Origin: Diadophis punctatus similis
Lineage: Eukaryota; Chordata; Lepidosauria; Squamata; Dipsadidae
Direction of reading: 5' to 3'
Assembly: GCA_023053685.1 (NCBI GenBank)
Contig: JALIGW010000003.1
Location: 139,714,626 to 139,778,625 of the forward strand
DNA: 64,000 bases
Below are positions 1-12,187 of this stretch, one piece after another; within the stretch, counting starts at the first letter, position 1; each line of letters starts with the position of its first letter. The notes below the pieces were generated by a model that was not told where the DNA came from, ran no database searches, and saw only the letters and a program-made list of their open reading frames with translations. A program made the position numbers and the translations under genes.

Positions 1-144
1 AGGATATACAGGCTTACATATTATAAATATTGTAAATTATCCTTTGCATGGTAGATTTTGACTCACAATCAGACACCAAAGTATGTGTTTTGAATCAGAA
101 AAGCAATTTTCTCAATCGCTGGTTAATCTTAACCTGCTGACTTT

Positions 145-405
145 GTCCCAAAGGTGCTTTTTCCAAAAGGCAATTGGACTTCTTTGGGGTTTTGTTTTTT
201 CTTTGAAAACATTTTGTTTCTCATCTAAGAAGCTTCTTCGGTTCAGTTCAAAACCAAAGAAGCTTCTTGGATGAGAAGCTAAACATTTTCAAAGAAACAA
301 CAACAACAACAAACAAGGAAATCAGCTGCTTTTTGTAAAAAGCACCTTTGGGACAACCATGACCTGGTTGATTGAGAATCTCCATAGACACATGCCAACT
401 TTATT
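145..405. repeat. Palindromic retroposon-like repeat (Penelope-like candidate), copy 1
   Basis: Two arms face each other: the left arm holds TCCCAAAGGTGC and GAAGCTTCTTCGG, the right arm GAAGCTTCTTGGATGAG and CACCTTTGGGACAACCATG. The same layout recurs near 20815 and 53410, so this is a dispersed family. An ACA/CAA-rich stretch enlarges the right arm. The 14-bp target duplication of the second copy suggests retroposition. The class is not certain. Confidence 0.6.
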
Positions 406-689
406 AAATATCTAAGGAGGGTTGGATAGAGGACTAGGGGGAAGCTTCCCAAAGGCAGCAATACTTATGACATAGGGCACTAAGATTCAAACTCAACTTG
501 AAAAAGACCTTAACTTTTAGAAATCTTTCAGAAATGGGGGTTGCCTTTTCCTGCAAGGTGGAACAGCCTTAAGTTTTTTCAGGAAGTCACCCAGCACCAC
601 TGAACATCCACGTTCTCTATGTGCATACCTCTTTTAGCACATGCTGCCATCTAGCTGGTCTGAATAGCAGGAAAGAAGCTGGTTTGGGG

Positions 690-1005
690 CAGTGGTGGGT
701 TCCTACCGGTGTGGCCCACTCTACAGTACCGGTAGCAGCCAGCAGATGGTGCTATTTGAGCGCGGCCGCACCGGTGCTGAATTTTTGGGCTTTTTTGCTT
801 CTGCGCATGCGCGGAAGCAAAATCTCGGTGAAATCGCGCACGGGCGCGTCCCCTCATGAAATTTCACCGAGATTTTGCTTCCATGCATGCGCAGAAACAA
901 AATAACGTGAGGGGGCGCGCACACATAGCGAGGGGGTGCGTGCACCAAACATGGTGATGCGTGCGCAGAGCTCTGGTAGTGAGGTAAGAGAGCAACCCGC
1001 CCCTG
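690..1005. mobile_element. Non-autonomous hAT element (CAGTGGTGGGTT family)
   Basis: Ends CAGTGGTGGGTTCC and CCGCCCCTG, flanked by an exact 8-bp duplication GTTTGGGG (682-689 and 1006-1013). The interior is CpG-rich with two GCATGCGC palindromes in inverted GCTTC/GAAGC settings. It encodes nothing recognisable. Its closest relative here is 31577-32031. Confidence 0.9.
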
Positions 1006-1150
1006 GTTTGGGGGGTTTGGGGAACAGCTTTATAGGAATTGAAGAGATGACACCATGCGTCTCTCAGTCGTGTTAAACTCTGAGAAAGGATCAAATCAAT
1101 CACTCCACCTTCAAGTGTCCCAAGTGATCTTAGCAAAGAGGGAATTCAGT

Positions 1151-1343
1151 CAGTAGTGGGTTCTAAAACCCTTTGCTACCGGTTCATGTGTGCTTGTGCT
1201 CGCGCATGTGTGCGATACTTCTGCGCATGTGCAGAAGCGTCCCAGGTGGGTGGGCAGAGCGTCCCAGGCAGGTGGGCGGAGTGTCCCACCACTGGCGCTA
1301 CCTGTTCTTAGAACCGGGCCAAACCGGGAACAACCCACCGCTG
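1151..1343. mobile_element. Short hAT MITE (CAGTGGTGGGTT family)
   Basis: Ends CAGTAGTGGGTTCT and AACCCACCGCTG with an exact 8-bp target duplication AATTCAGT (1143-1150, 1344-1351). It has a TTCTGCGCATGTGCAGAAG palindrome and a repeated CCCAGGTGGGTGGGCAGAGCGT-like unit. Compared with the copies at 13490 and 24183 it is in the opposite orientation. Confidence 0.9.
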
Positions 1344-1351
1344 AATTCAGT

Positions 1352-1821
1352 GTTATCTCAATGTCGACAGGATTCTGTGTTCTGGGTTTTCCGGATGTAT
1401 CTTTTGCCAGAAGGCAAACGCTCATTTTGGAACAGCCACAAAAGAAGAGGATATTTCTCTGCTAAGAAAAATACGAAGATGGCCCCAAGCCAATCACCTG
1501 CAGCTGTTTGTGTTCTCTTTACGCACCTACAGAAATATACTTAGCAAAAGATAATTCAAATGGGTTTTTTTTACAACATTGAGGCTGCAATACATTTGCA
1601 GCCATCTGATCCCAATAGAATGACAATGATATTGTACTAAATACATAAGAGAGGAACAGGCTGTTTAAGTAACATCATAATCCAACTGAGGTACATTATT
1701 GTAGATAGTAGACCAGAGTCCCTTTTATTTGTCATAATTCTCACCTGAAGTGATTCACTTATGCTTGAATTACACTAGGAAGGAGGGACAAATTCACTCA
1801 CCTGCATCAGAAAGCAAATTC
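1352..1821. other. No recognisable feature
   Basis: AT-rich sequence with no repeat or exon that I recognise. Open frames here are short and without family features. Confidence 0.5.
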
Positions 1822-1823
1822 AT

Positions 1824-1884
1824 CTATCTATATCTATATCTATATCTATATCTATATCTATATCTATATCTATATCTATATCTA

Positions 1885-1979
<95 letters not shown>
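1824..1979. repeat. Compound (TATATC)n then (TATC)n microsatellite
   Basis: About 60 bp of a TATATC hexamer passes into about 95 bp of TATC, the GATA motif on the other strand. GATA repeats are known as the Bkm family in snakes. The open frame of alternating Tyr, Leu, Ile and Ser is a repeat artefact. Confidence 0.95.
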
Positions 1980-3504
1980 AAGTCTTATATATTGGACTTT
2001 CTACCCAACATACAAACCAAAAGTCAGTTAAACTTCAAGAATGTGCACTTTGGTCTACATAAAAGCACAGGGAATTACAAGAATATTGCTAGGGTATGTC
2101 ACATGTAGTGCATAACTGAACCTACATTCTACTGAAGATGTCAGGATTCGAGCCACCGTTTTTATGTTCTTTTGATGACTTGCTGTTAAGGTAGGTTGCA
2201 GGCAAGAGTTACTGGGGATAAATCCTGTAAAGTTACCGAGAAGGTAACCTACCTTATTAGCAGACTCTAATCTAGTGAACGGAGCCTTCATTTACTGGGA
2301 CATTCCTTGAGTAGTTGCTTGATGTACTATTACTGTACATTCCCCTTAACCTTTTTCATCAAATCATGTTTTATGGATACATTAGGAACACCACTGATTC
2401 AGCAGCACTGCAGTCTTTCCTTAAGGCAAAGAGTGAAAGTAACTATCGAGCCCAATCAAAATGAGGGGGAGATTTACTATCAGCATAATTTAATTACCCA
2501 AATGGGAATCTGATGAGGACACCAAGCCAAATGCTTCTGTTTTGCTTGTATGCTGGGTGCCAACAGAACAAGAGTGGTGCTAAATACATGGCTTTTAATC
2601 TGATTTTTCTAACAAAGATAAGGAAGGCTTCTGGTCCTGATGATTTTTCATTTGATGAATGCAAAACATATATAGAGTTCTTATACCCTGCTTGATTTGA
2701 AATATAGATCAAAGCACTTGACAAGTACATGCCTAACATTTTGTTTCAAAGAAATGGATGTAATGCTTCCTAAGCAAGATTTATATTATTTTGTTGATAA
2801 ATGCGGATGCTAAGATTTCTGATTGAACTTTGAATTGCAAGTGATAATTACATGTGATATGGCTCCAGGATCTCTTTCTGGCATTGCTCAAAATTTTGAA
2901 AACATTAAAGGGATTGGATTAGAAGAGTCAGAGCATAAGATTGTAATACATTGGAGCAATATGTTAAGTTTCATTAACAATCCACTCTTAAGCTCCATAA
3001 ATTGCTTACTCTACAAATTGGAACAAGTTGGAGTTAATGCCATCTAATTCAAATCATAATTCCTATATGTTGTGTTCTGACTCATTTGTTTATCTCATTT
3101 TATTTATGGCAGAATTAGGAATTAAGGGCAAATTTTAAATTATCCCCACTTTGACAGAAAGATATAGACAGTATTCCATTCCTCCTTGAGTATGAGGCAT
3201 GAGAAATATGATCAAGCCAAATTTAATACCAAGATGTACTAATTATTATTTTTAAAATGCCTGCTACAATTAAGTGACTCACCAGAGACACTCTTAACAA
3301 ATTATCCACGGTTCAAGAAAATTACATATCAATGAGCAGTCCTCCAAAACTTAAACTACAGTTTTAAAAAAATAATCTAAAAGCAATCAAGGTAGATGGG
3401 ACAAAGGCCTTTTGAAAAATTTATTTTTTTAAAATAACTTCCTAAATCTCAACAAAGTAGAAGCTGATTGGATTTTGGAAGAGAGGGAACTCCATTCATT
3501 TTAG
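1980..3504. other. AT-rich unique sequence
   Basis: No repeat family, RNA gene or convincing exon was seen. The open frames lack domain features. Confidence 0.5.
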
Positions 3505-3512
3505 GACTGCTC

Positions 3513-4149
3513 CAGGGGCGGGTTCCTAATTTTTTTACTACCACTCTGTGGACGTGGCTTATTTTGTGGGTGTGGCTTGCCAGCCATGTGACCGGGTGGG
3601 CGTGGGCCTCGGTAGCTTGGCAGTGGCCAGAGAAGCAGGGGGGCATTGCCCACCCGCAATGCAGCCCCCCACAGCGGGAGCAGCAAGACCACGGCAGCGG
3701 TTCTTCTAGGAGGCTCTGACCGGCCTGAATGCTTCTCCCCATTCGATGATCCTAGGCTCCTGCCACCCATTCCCCCTCTCCTCAGCAGCTTGAGACGCCT
3801 CGAACGTCGAAAATGCCTGGGATCATCACCACGCGTTCCTGGCTTCTCAGACTGCTGAAGGGAGGGGAACTGAGATAGGTCCTGCTGCCTGTTCTTTCAG
3901 TGTCTCATGCGCTCCCTCAGCCATCCTCCCCTGCTTGGACTCACTGTGGGGTAGGAAGGCAGCGCATGTGCAGTGCCGGAAGCTCGGCTTCTGAGCATGC
4001 GCAGAAGAAAATTGTAAAAAAAAATTATTTTTTTTTTAAAAAATGGTGGCGCTCAGGCACTGGCAACCGATGGCACCGGTACTGTGACGTCACCAGCGGG
4101 CTGCTACCGGTGCTATAGAGTGGACCGCACTGGTAGGAACCCACCACTG
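3513..4149. mobile_element. hAT element, TTTTTTTACTACC subgroup, copy 1
   Basis: Ends CAGGGGCGGGTTCC and GGAACCCACCACTG with exact 8-bp duplication GACTGCTC (3505-3512, 4150-4157). The interior has a GTGGGCGTGGC/CATGTGACCGGG module, a GAGCATGCGCAGAAG site and an A/T-rich strip. Length is 637 bp, almost the same as the copy at 37348. Confidence 0.92.
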
Positions 4150-4169
4150 GACTGCTCCTAAAAAACAAG

Positions 4170-5030
4170 TTTAGCAGACATCTCAAGAGACTAGGAGACT
4201 ATTATTAGTAGAATCTCTTGGGAGTTCTGTATCAGACATTGGTCCAGCTTCGTGGAGGAGATGTTACCGGAGATATCGTGATGCTAAGCCATAGAGGGTT
4301 TCCAAACTAGAAAACAGCTCTTTGAATTGCATATGGGACCTATTAGGAAGCCGGTGAAGGTCCAAGTACCAATCAAAAACTGAGCTGCTGCATTCTATAC
4401 TGGATGAAATGCCTGTGTGGTCTTCAAAGGTAACCCCATATAGAGTAGGAGAGAGGGGGCTGAACCTTGACCTTGGACCGTAACTCCAAGAAAGGGGCCA
4501 CTTAACAGCTCCTATCCTCCACAACCAGAGATGGGTTCCTCCCGGTTCGGACCGGTTCTATAGAACTTGTAGTAACTTGGCGGCCTGGTCGCTGGAACCG
4601 ACAGCGACCTAGGCCTGCCACGCCCCTGAGCCAGTTCTCTCATGGCGCCATAGGCACCGCCATCTTGTTTTTTGCTTCTGCTCATGCGCAGAAGCTTTTT
4701 TTAATACTGCGCATGCGCAAAGGGTCATTTCTGGGAAGTGATGCACGCGTGTGTGAGCGATGTGTGCGCGAGCAAAGCAAGCGCATGCGCGCAAAACATG
4801 CACTTCCGTCGCGATGCGAACTGGTGGGGAAGGTAAGTAGAACCCACCCCTGCCCACAACCATTAACTGGACTTGCCACTGAAGAAGTAGGATGCAAAGA
4901 TTCAACTCTTAACCCCTGGAGGGGGTACAAAAGGATATTATGGAAGCAAAGTCTGCTGTAGCAGGACTGGGAGAGACGTATTTCCCCCATCCAGGTCACA
5001 ACAAAGACCATCAGTCTGGACATCCAGTCT
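4170..5030 (-). pseudogene. L2-like LINE reverse transcriptase C-terminal remnant, split by a MITE
   Basis: On the minus strand, about 4265-4400 reads LHRLPNRSHMQFKELF followed by ETLYGLASRYL. This matches the L2 signature of a LHWLPV-type block followed by a LNGLAPxYL block. Stops and frame breaks mark it as dead. The hAT element 4526-4852 interrupts it. The 4853-5030 part is assigned only by continuity and is less certain. Confidence 0.6.
4526..4852. mobile_element. hAT MITE, GGTTCGGACCGG subgroup
   Basis: Ends CAGAGATGGGTTCC and GAACCCACCCCTG. The flanking octamers TCCACAAC (4518-4525) and CCCACAAC (4853-4860) differ at one base. It has a stem GTCGCTGG...CAGCGAC and a perfect TGCGCATGCGCA at 4708-4719. 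Sister copy: 30111-30406. Confidence 0.88.
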
Positions 5031-7020
5031 TAGTTCCATAAAAAAGGTGTTTTTATTTCTATTGTTTCACATTTTTAATGTGAACATATAATACTTTTCT
5101 CTGGTCATTGCCTCTGCAATTTACTGTATACGTTACAATGGGAAAATTCGGATTTAATTTTTAATATTTTCTTATTATTGAGCATTTTAATTTTGCTTAT
5201 TGATTACAATTAGGAACTTCAGTTCCACTTTGGGGACTATCTTAATATTGTAAGATCAATGTGGAAAATATTGGGTTATCCTCGTACCCATGAAAAACTT
5301 ATACTATGAAATAATGGGAATATTAAATATCTGGTAAATCAATAGTAAAAACTATCTGGACCTTTAAAAATATCATTACTTTGGACTTAATTCTGCTATA
5401 GCTGCTCTTCCAACTTTTGAAGAATAAGGGTTTGATGTCATCAGAAGTATTTCTTGGCACTTAGTTTAACTTAAACACATTTTTGACTGTTCAACTTTGA
5501 TTCTATTATTGCCTCTGATGTTACATACTTGTTAAATTCTTCAGAGGATTTAGTTCAAGTACCTAAGCTGGTGTTTTGTTAAGAAATTGAAAGAAGTTTA
5601 TGAAATGGATATTATCCTAATTACATAAATTGTGGAATCATGAGCTTAAATGTTCTATGAAGCAATGAAAAGTCATCTTAAAAAAGGTAAAAACTATTTG
5701 TTCTGATATTAAAGTGAGGTTAGTTTGATTGAAACTTCATTTAATATATGTTGGATACTTTGAGAATGGTTATTAAAAGTTGGATTCGATCATCTTGCTT
5801 TCCCAGATGCAATATAAAAATTAGAATATTAACTAACTTGTTCTAAACTTGTTCTAGGATTGCCACATTTTGGATTGAAATCCATGAATTGTTAATATAA
5901 CTTTAGATCAATCATTGCTAGTTAAGGAAACACATGTTCCTTTTGGCTATATTCCCAGCATTCAGAATATATCAAAACAACAAAGAACTGTGATTTTGCA
6001 TGCAAATAGATAGTCAAAAGAATTACTCTACAACATGGGAAAGACAAATTTTACACCTGACTTACAGCCATGGATTTTTAAAAGGTGTAATCTATCAATA
6101 TTTTAATTAGTCCTTCCTTTGAAAAAAAATTATTTTATCTTTTTAATTAATTCAACACAATAAACTATTTTTAAAACTAACAAAATTAATTGAGATGAAC
6201 AGGGATCCATCTAAGTGTAACATTTTTCTTGTGATCAAGGATAATCCTTAATAATTTTGGGGAAAGGTTCAATAGCAGGGATAGGTAGAGCCATGTTACA
6301 CATGTGGTTTTAATGAGGTTTTTAGTTTGGGCCAAAATTAGAATTATGTCTTTGTTTTGCTTTTAGTCGCATTAAGCCTCTTTCATAATATTGAGTTTCC
6401 TTGTATTTTCTATTTCAAAAATGACCCAAAACTGTATGCTACTTTGCTTAGAATGGCCTCTGGGGTCCATAAAAATGGGGTTTGGAAAATACAGATTGCC
6501 CATCCCTTATTTGGAGACTGATGCTTTACAAATATAGGAAAATGCTATCTTCACCACCTCTTTTAAAATAATAAGGGTATTATCGGAGTCCGTTCTGGGA
6601 TGTCATAAACTAGCAGTAAAGCATAGAATGAAGTAGGAGATGATGTGAATTTTTTTCCTAGAATACTAAAACACCAATTTGCTTGGCAAAGAACTAGTTA
6701 ATCACATTAAAAGCTAGATATTTCATGAAGTTTTTTTTAAATATTATGCAAGAATAATATTATAAAGAAAGTTTAGGGCAAAACTGAATGATGACATTTA
6801 ACTTTCAAGTGTGCCTTCCGTTCCTGTCCTACCCCCGTTTGTTGCATTCTACGCAACCAAACCATTAGCTGGAGGTTCCCCATTCCATTGGGGCAAGTTT
6901 TGTGCATACTGGGGGGGAAATGCAGAAAGATTGAACCCTTCCTTCCACAGCAGACAGAAACCATAGAAGTTAACTGGATGTCACCCATAGATCATCCCAA
7001 ATGTTGCCACAAGTGAAAAG
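5031..7020. other. Long AT-rich stretch without recognisable features
   Basis: Roughly 2 kb of AT-rich, apparently single-copy sequence. I found no SINE, LINE end, TIR element or spliced-exon candidate. The frame at 6773-6988 on the minus strand has no family resemblance. Confidence 0.5.
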
Positions 7021-7026
7021 CAAATA

Positions 7027-7668
7027 TATACATACATACATACATACATACATACATACATACATACATACATACATACATACATACCAGGGGCGGGTTC
7101 CTAATTTTTTTTATTACCACTCTGTGGGCGTGGCTTATTTTGTGGGCGTGGCTTGCTGGCCATGTGACCGGGTGGGTGTGGCTTCTCGGACTGCTGAAGG
7201 GAGGGGAACTGAGATAGGTCCTGCCGCCCATTCCCCCTCCCCTCAGCAGCTCGAGAAGCCTCAAACGTGCGAAAATGCCTAGGATCATCACCACGCGTTC
7301 GTGGCTTCTCAGACTGCTGAAGGGAGGGGAATGGAGATAGCTCCTGCCGCCCATTCTTTCAGCGTCTCACGTGCTCCCTCAGCCATCCTCCCCTGCTTGG
7401 ACTCACTGTGGGGTAGGAAGGCAGTGCATGAACAGTGCCGAAAACTCAGCTTCTGGGCATGCGCAGAAGAAATTTTTTAAAAAAAATAAATTTTTTTTTT
7501 AAAAAATGGCAGCGCCCAGGCACCGGCAACCGACCGCACCGGTACTGTGACATTACCAGCGGGCTGCTACCGGTGCTATAGAGTGGACCGCACCGGTAGG
7601 AACCCACCACTGATACATACATACATACATACATACATACATACATACATACATACATACATACATAC
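7027..7668. repeat. (ATAC)n microsatellite split by a hAT insertion
   Basis: ATAC units cover 7027-7087 and 7613-7668, with the hAT element 7088-7612 between them. The original array was about 110 bp before the insertion. Confidence 0.93.
7088..7612. mobile_element. hAT element, TTTTTTTACTACC subgroup, copy 2
   Basis: Ends CAGGGGCGGGTTCC and AACCCACCACTG. The target duplication reads ATACATAC on both sides (7080-7087, 7613-7620), but the host is an ATAC array, so the duplication is not independent proof. At 525 bp it is about 110 bp shorter than copies 1 and 3 and lacks part of their interior. Confidence 0.88.
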
Positions 7669-8221
7669 TGAAGTGGTTCTAACAAGGGTGTGTGGCAAAT
7701 ATGCGAAGCAATTTCAAATAGGAGATTTAAAGAGGAATATAACTTTAGTTCTATTTCTTCTTTATTTCTGTTTTAAAACCAGTAAGCAATGCTTCATCTC
7801 CTTTTCCCCCGAGGTTTCTTGAGCTGCAATTTCTATCAAACAAAGCCTGGACCACTCGTTGATTATGGGGATAAAAATAAGGGTTTTTTAAAAAATTAAA
7901 AAAAGAATTGATTGTTTGGAGGTCTGAACTGAACAATCGTATAGTATAGTGCATATCTTGTGGCATGTCCCACTTGTTTTATCAAGGGTGATCATATTAT
8001 TAGTGCTTCTTCCTTTTACCCCTCCCCCAAAGATTTCTGACTTTACTTACAAAGTACAGAACAATGGAATAGAATTGTCTTGAGGGAGGCTTAGTATTTA
8101 TTATTTGGGGGTTTTGTGTGTGTGAGGAAAGGGTGTCAAAAGATGACAGCCTCTGTAAGAAAGTGGTCCAGTCATCCTAACAGTAAAGATGTTAAACAAA
8201 TAGAAAGAATACTGGGATAGA
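7669..8221. other. No recognisable feature
   Basis: AT-rich single-copy-looking sequence between the microsatellite and the solo LTR. Confidence 0.4.
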
Positions 8222-8226
8222 AAGAA

Positions 8227-8549
8227 TGACGGAGTGAGAATAAATCTCACAGAGGCGAAATAGATCGTTTTCCCGGAATTCAGACATTAGAAATAAAGCT
8301 GGAGTTTAAAAGTCTAATTAAAATATTTATTTTGGTACAAAAACAATAAAATCTCATTTGTTTACATCTGTGCTATAAAATGCGACTTCCTCAGTCGGAA
8401 GCCAGAAGAAGAAGGAAAGAATGGAGTTTTAGGAATGCACACATGCGTACAAGAACATATCAATCACGTGCTCAGGAATGAACCATTATATTAGATAGGG
8501 ATGCAGCTCCCTGCATATACGTACAACAGACAATAATCACACCGTGACA
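8227..8549 (-). mobile_element. Solo LTR, family 1, minus orientation
   Basis: Read on the minus strand it starts TGTCACGG and ends CCGTCA, with exact 5-bp duplications AAGAA on both sides (8222-8226, 8550-8554). The same sequence occurs in plus orientation at 43268-43592. An AATAAA signal lies about 100 bp before the 3' end. No internal retroviral or gag/pol sequence follows, so it is a solo LTR. A 5-bp duplication fits Gypsy or an endogenous retrovirus; I cannot tell which. Confidence 0.85.
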
Positions 8550-8554
8550 AAGAA

Positions 8555-11500
8555 TGTTGGCTATGCAATGCAAGTCACAAAACTTGCTATAATGTACTGT
8601 AAAAGAATCAGGAAGAAAGAAAAGGTATACGGATGTTAAGAACAGCAGATTGTCTACCACCACACAATAAATGCAGCTTCCTAGCAACCCAAAGTTGTTA
8701 CCATTTCCTGAACAAAAGAAAAGCATAAGAAGGCAAGTATAAAAACATTACATATATATGAAAGTAACACACACACACACACACACACACATATCCCCAC
8801 CTTTAGCACACATTAAAAGAATCCCAGCAATTCAGAGAGCTCCCTAATCAATGAAAATTACAATGCCAATCAATAATAACGTAAAGAATCGGAAAGGCCT
8901 CCAGTAAAAATTTAGACAAAAATAGGATTACTTTAAATAGAAAATTGCAATTGGAAATGAAGTATAAGATTTCTTTGATATTCTTATTTTTCCTATGTTT
9001 AATACAATCATACTGGTAGAGTCAGATTCTTTAGCTCATCACAAACTTCCCAAGCTTGTTTTGTAAAAGCTTTTTCTTCGTAGCCATAATTTTAAAAACT
9101 TTGCATTCATCCTTTACTTTTCTAGTCTTGAATTAAAATGTTTTTGCCTCTTTCAAGCTATGTTCAATGTTTTAAACTGCGGGATAGTTGCTGCCTTACA
9201 GATTTGCCTTGATAGTCGCAGGATGTTGAATTTCCAACCTTCCTGGACTCCATTTCAAGATTCAACAATAAAATAATCTTCAAACAAAGAAACAGTATCC
9301 TATAAAGCGATCCTTTGAGGTGCGTAGTCCTGGATTACCACCACACAATAATCCTAGGTGCTACTGTTGAAATTCTGCCACACTTGCTGACTTCTGATAC
9401 CCAATTCAGGCACCATCCTGATTTCCAAGATTACACAAGGCACTGCCCAAACCTTTTCAAAATTTCTCTTCCAGCTATTGAGATTATTATTATTATTTTA
9501 AATGTACATCAGGTTTGGCCTTCTATGAAGCTGTGGCAAATCTGTATCCATGATTAATAATTAGGAGCTTTTAACCAATGTTGGAAATTAATCATTTAGA
9601 AATACTTAACCATTTTCCTTGAGACTTTTTCTGAAGAATTAGCCAAAGAAAGTGAGATGTTAGGGGGAGACTTATCTTTTCTGAATGAAAAATCAAAACA
9701 AAATTCTGCATTTTAGCAAAGCATGACCTCCCTTGGTGATCAATCAAGAGGAAAGAGGGCAAAACAACAGATCCCTTTCTCTTGTATTGTTTAACAGCTG
9801 CTGATTTGGTAGTAATTTGAAACTGCCAATGGCACTGGCCAACAATCATATTTAGCTTTTGCATTCAATTGATTTCTTTTATTTTTGCAAGTAAGTTTGA
9901 TTTTATGTTACACAAGCTTTTTACTTTTAAAGGGAAAGAGGCGTTACTTCAAGTTCCTTAGCAGCACAGCAAGGATCTATTATTAGTACCATCATTAATA
10001 CTTTTCATGTCCACCCAAGAGCATCTTGTTCTCTTTAAGAAGAAATGTATGAAATAGTTTCCTAAATAGTATACACTGCATTGATATCCAACAAATTTAA
10101 ATGTGACTTTCCCCCCCTCAAAGTTTTGTTTTACTGGTCAATGACTAAAATAAAATGATTGCCTGACTAACTTCCTAGTTTCCACTATTTCAAATACTGG
10201 TGTTTTTATTGTTTTTGTACCATACTTATATCTTTATACAGCATTATACACTGATGACCCTAATATAAATAAAATAGCACAAAAAAAGTACAGTTGTGAA
10301 CTAGAACTAAAAATAATGGTGATGGTCTATTATGTTTGCCAAAGGGATAACAATATTTTGAGAAGAGAGGTATTCACCTGATCTCTTTCTATATTTCTTT
10401 CTTTAAGCCTTTAGAAATTATTTTAGCATAACAAAGCAAAAAAAAAAGGAATAAAACTAATCAGGCAGGTCTTTTGAAGAAGGCAACAATTTCTATGTAA
10501 TTGGAAGAGTACAATCAGTAGAATAAGTCAAAATAAGTAACTTTGCCAAGAACTGTCCATAAAATATGAGGTAATAAGATTGCAAATGTGTGAGTGGCAC
10601 ACAACCAGTATCATGGTCATATCACCTCTAGTTTCACTTGCTTCCTTTCTGTTCAAAGAAGAGCAACATCATATCTATTTCACACAAACAGATGTATTCG
10701 TAGCTTGCATTTTAAATAGGTACCTGAAGCCATGAAGCAGCAATCATTCATATTCAAAATCATCAGCACTCTCCATTATGATTCATGGCCTAGAATCTTT
10801 GCTTTATGACACCCAAATAAATGACTGACACAATTTAAAACAAACCCTTTTCAAAGGAAAGAATAAAATTTAAAATCATTCAGTGACTGCTCAAACCAAA
10901 CTGGACAGCAAAAAGTCTTTATATATTTCTTGTTCTTCTCCTTCTTTATGGAAAACAAAATTCTCAGTTCAATAGATATCATGAAGAATGCATTTTCCAT
11001 TCAAAGGCACTGCAGTTCTTGGTCCAAGTTCTTACATCTCGAACAACTGCTAGCTTTCTGCCCTGTGAAAAGACTCCCCTGCAAAGGCTACATGTTACAA
11101 CTCTCCTTCTGACTTTATGAGAAGTCAGCAACCAGTTGACTATGAAACCATATGCAACCATATCTCATTTTCTGCAGCTCTGGAGCATTCAGACTGCCAC
11201 TAGGGCAGAGGGGAGCAAATGTTTGGCCCAGATTTGAGATTTTTATGGCTGGGGAGGGAGGGAACACATTGGTTAATTAAATTACACTAGAAAATAAAAA
11301 TTTCGCTTCCTCAACACTTTGGGGTATATCTTATAGATTTTGGACTGTTACTCATGAATATAACTTATAATTTAACCTATCATGTACTATTTTATAAAAA
11401 CCTTATGATTTTGAAATTTCTTCTTATACATACCTTAAGTTTTCTCATTTTTGCTTGTGTTATAAGATGCTTTGTGTAACTCATGCATGTCCCGGCATGC
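8555..11500. other. About 3 kb AT-rich sequence with one (CA)n tract
   Basis: The only simple feature is a (CA)n run at 8767-8791. I see no LINE or SINE ends, no TIR elements and no coding pattern. It may be intronic or intergenic. Confidence 0.5.
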
Positions 11501-11787
11501 ACTCAGCACATATTGCTTAGCATTTGTGGAACTGGTACAGTTTGGGCATGCCTAAGCATGTTTCGGCTGGATGGATACTGTCTGGAAAGGCTATAAAAGC
11601 AGCTCACATGCACAGGTGCTATTCGTTTCATTGATACCAATTTCCTTGTATTTTGATGCATTGTTTCAAGGCATAGCCTTTCCTATGCACATGTAATTTA
11701 CCTAACAAATAAGCCAGTTGTAGACTTGCTGTTGGATGATTGATGACAGCAGAAATGATTCATCAATGTCAGAACATCCACGATACA

Positions 11788-12079
11788 TGTTGCTACCTTT
11801 GTGGTGAGTGTATATGCTTAAGTCTTGCACTTTTTAAAAAAAACATATGAATTGTATTTTGGCCGAAAGGTTGGTGATCAAGACAAGACCTCACTTTTGT
11901 TGTGCAAGTTCTCAAGAGGCACTCAGAAATCTATGCCGTTTGTTGTTTCGATGATATGGCGAGAACAGAATGATCATGTGACAGACTGTGACTTCTGTCT
12001 CACTAATGTCACTGGTTTCTTTGCTAAAAAAATGCAAATACCCCAATCTGCCCTTGGTCATGAGACTAGTGCCACATGA
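11788..12079 (+). pseudogene. Decayed fragment of a transposon-associated gene (YFG/GDQDK - MIWREP family)
   Basis: An open frame at 11825-12079 contains YELYFGRKVGDQDK, then SMPFVVSMIWRE and HVTDCDFCLTNVTGF. From memory, these match in order the N-terminal region of a widespread family in fish, molluscs and arthropods (YFG-x-K-x-GDQDK, then PMIWREP, then HxxDCYFC). Just upstream, in another frame, 11788-11814 reads CCYLCGECI, like the Cys-x2-Cys block that precedes YFG in that family. The frame change, the lost Cys residues after GDQDK and the early stop show it is broken. Family function is unknown to me; its spread suggests a mobile element gene. Confidence 0.6.
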
Positions 12080-12080
12080 T

Positions 12081-12187
12081 GACAATCTAGAACTACGTCT
12101 AGATTAAATTGTCTAGATTAGACATTTTTGTCTAATTTTTGTCTAAAGTTCTAAATTGTCTAGATTAGACAATTTAGAACTACGTCG
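12081..12187. repeat. Local direct and inverted repeats around GTCTAGATTAGAC
   Basis: GACAAT(C/T)TAGAACTACGTC occurs directly at 12081-12099 and 12168-12186. Between and across them lie near-palindromic TCTAAATTGTCTAGATTAGACAATTTAGA-type arms (12150-12178). It sits exactly between the decayed gene fragment and a LINE 3' end. Confidence 0.7.

Noticed and set aside
7001..7354. Frames rich in HTYI or MYVC repeats
   Set aside because: They translate the ATAC microsatellite.
11585..11620. TATA box promoter (GGCTATAAAAGCAGC) upstream of the decayed gene fragment
   Set aside because: A good TATA match alone in AT-rich DNA is weak evidence; no initiator or transcript evidence is visible.
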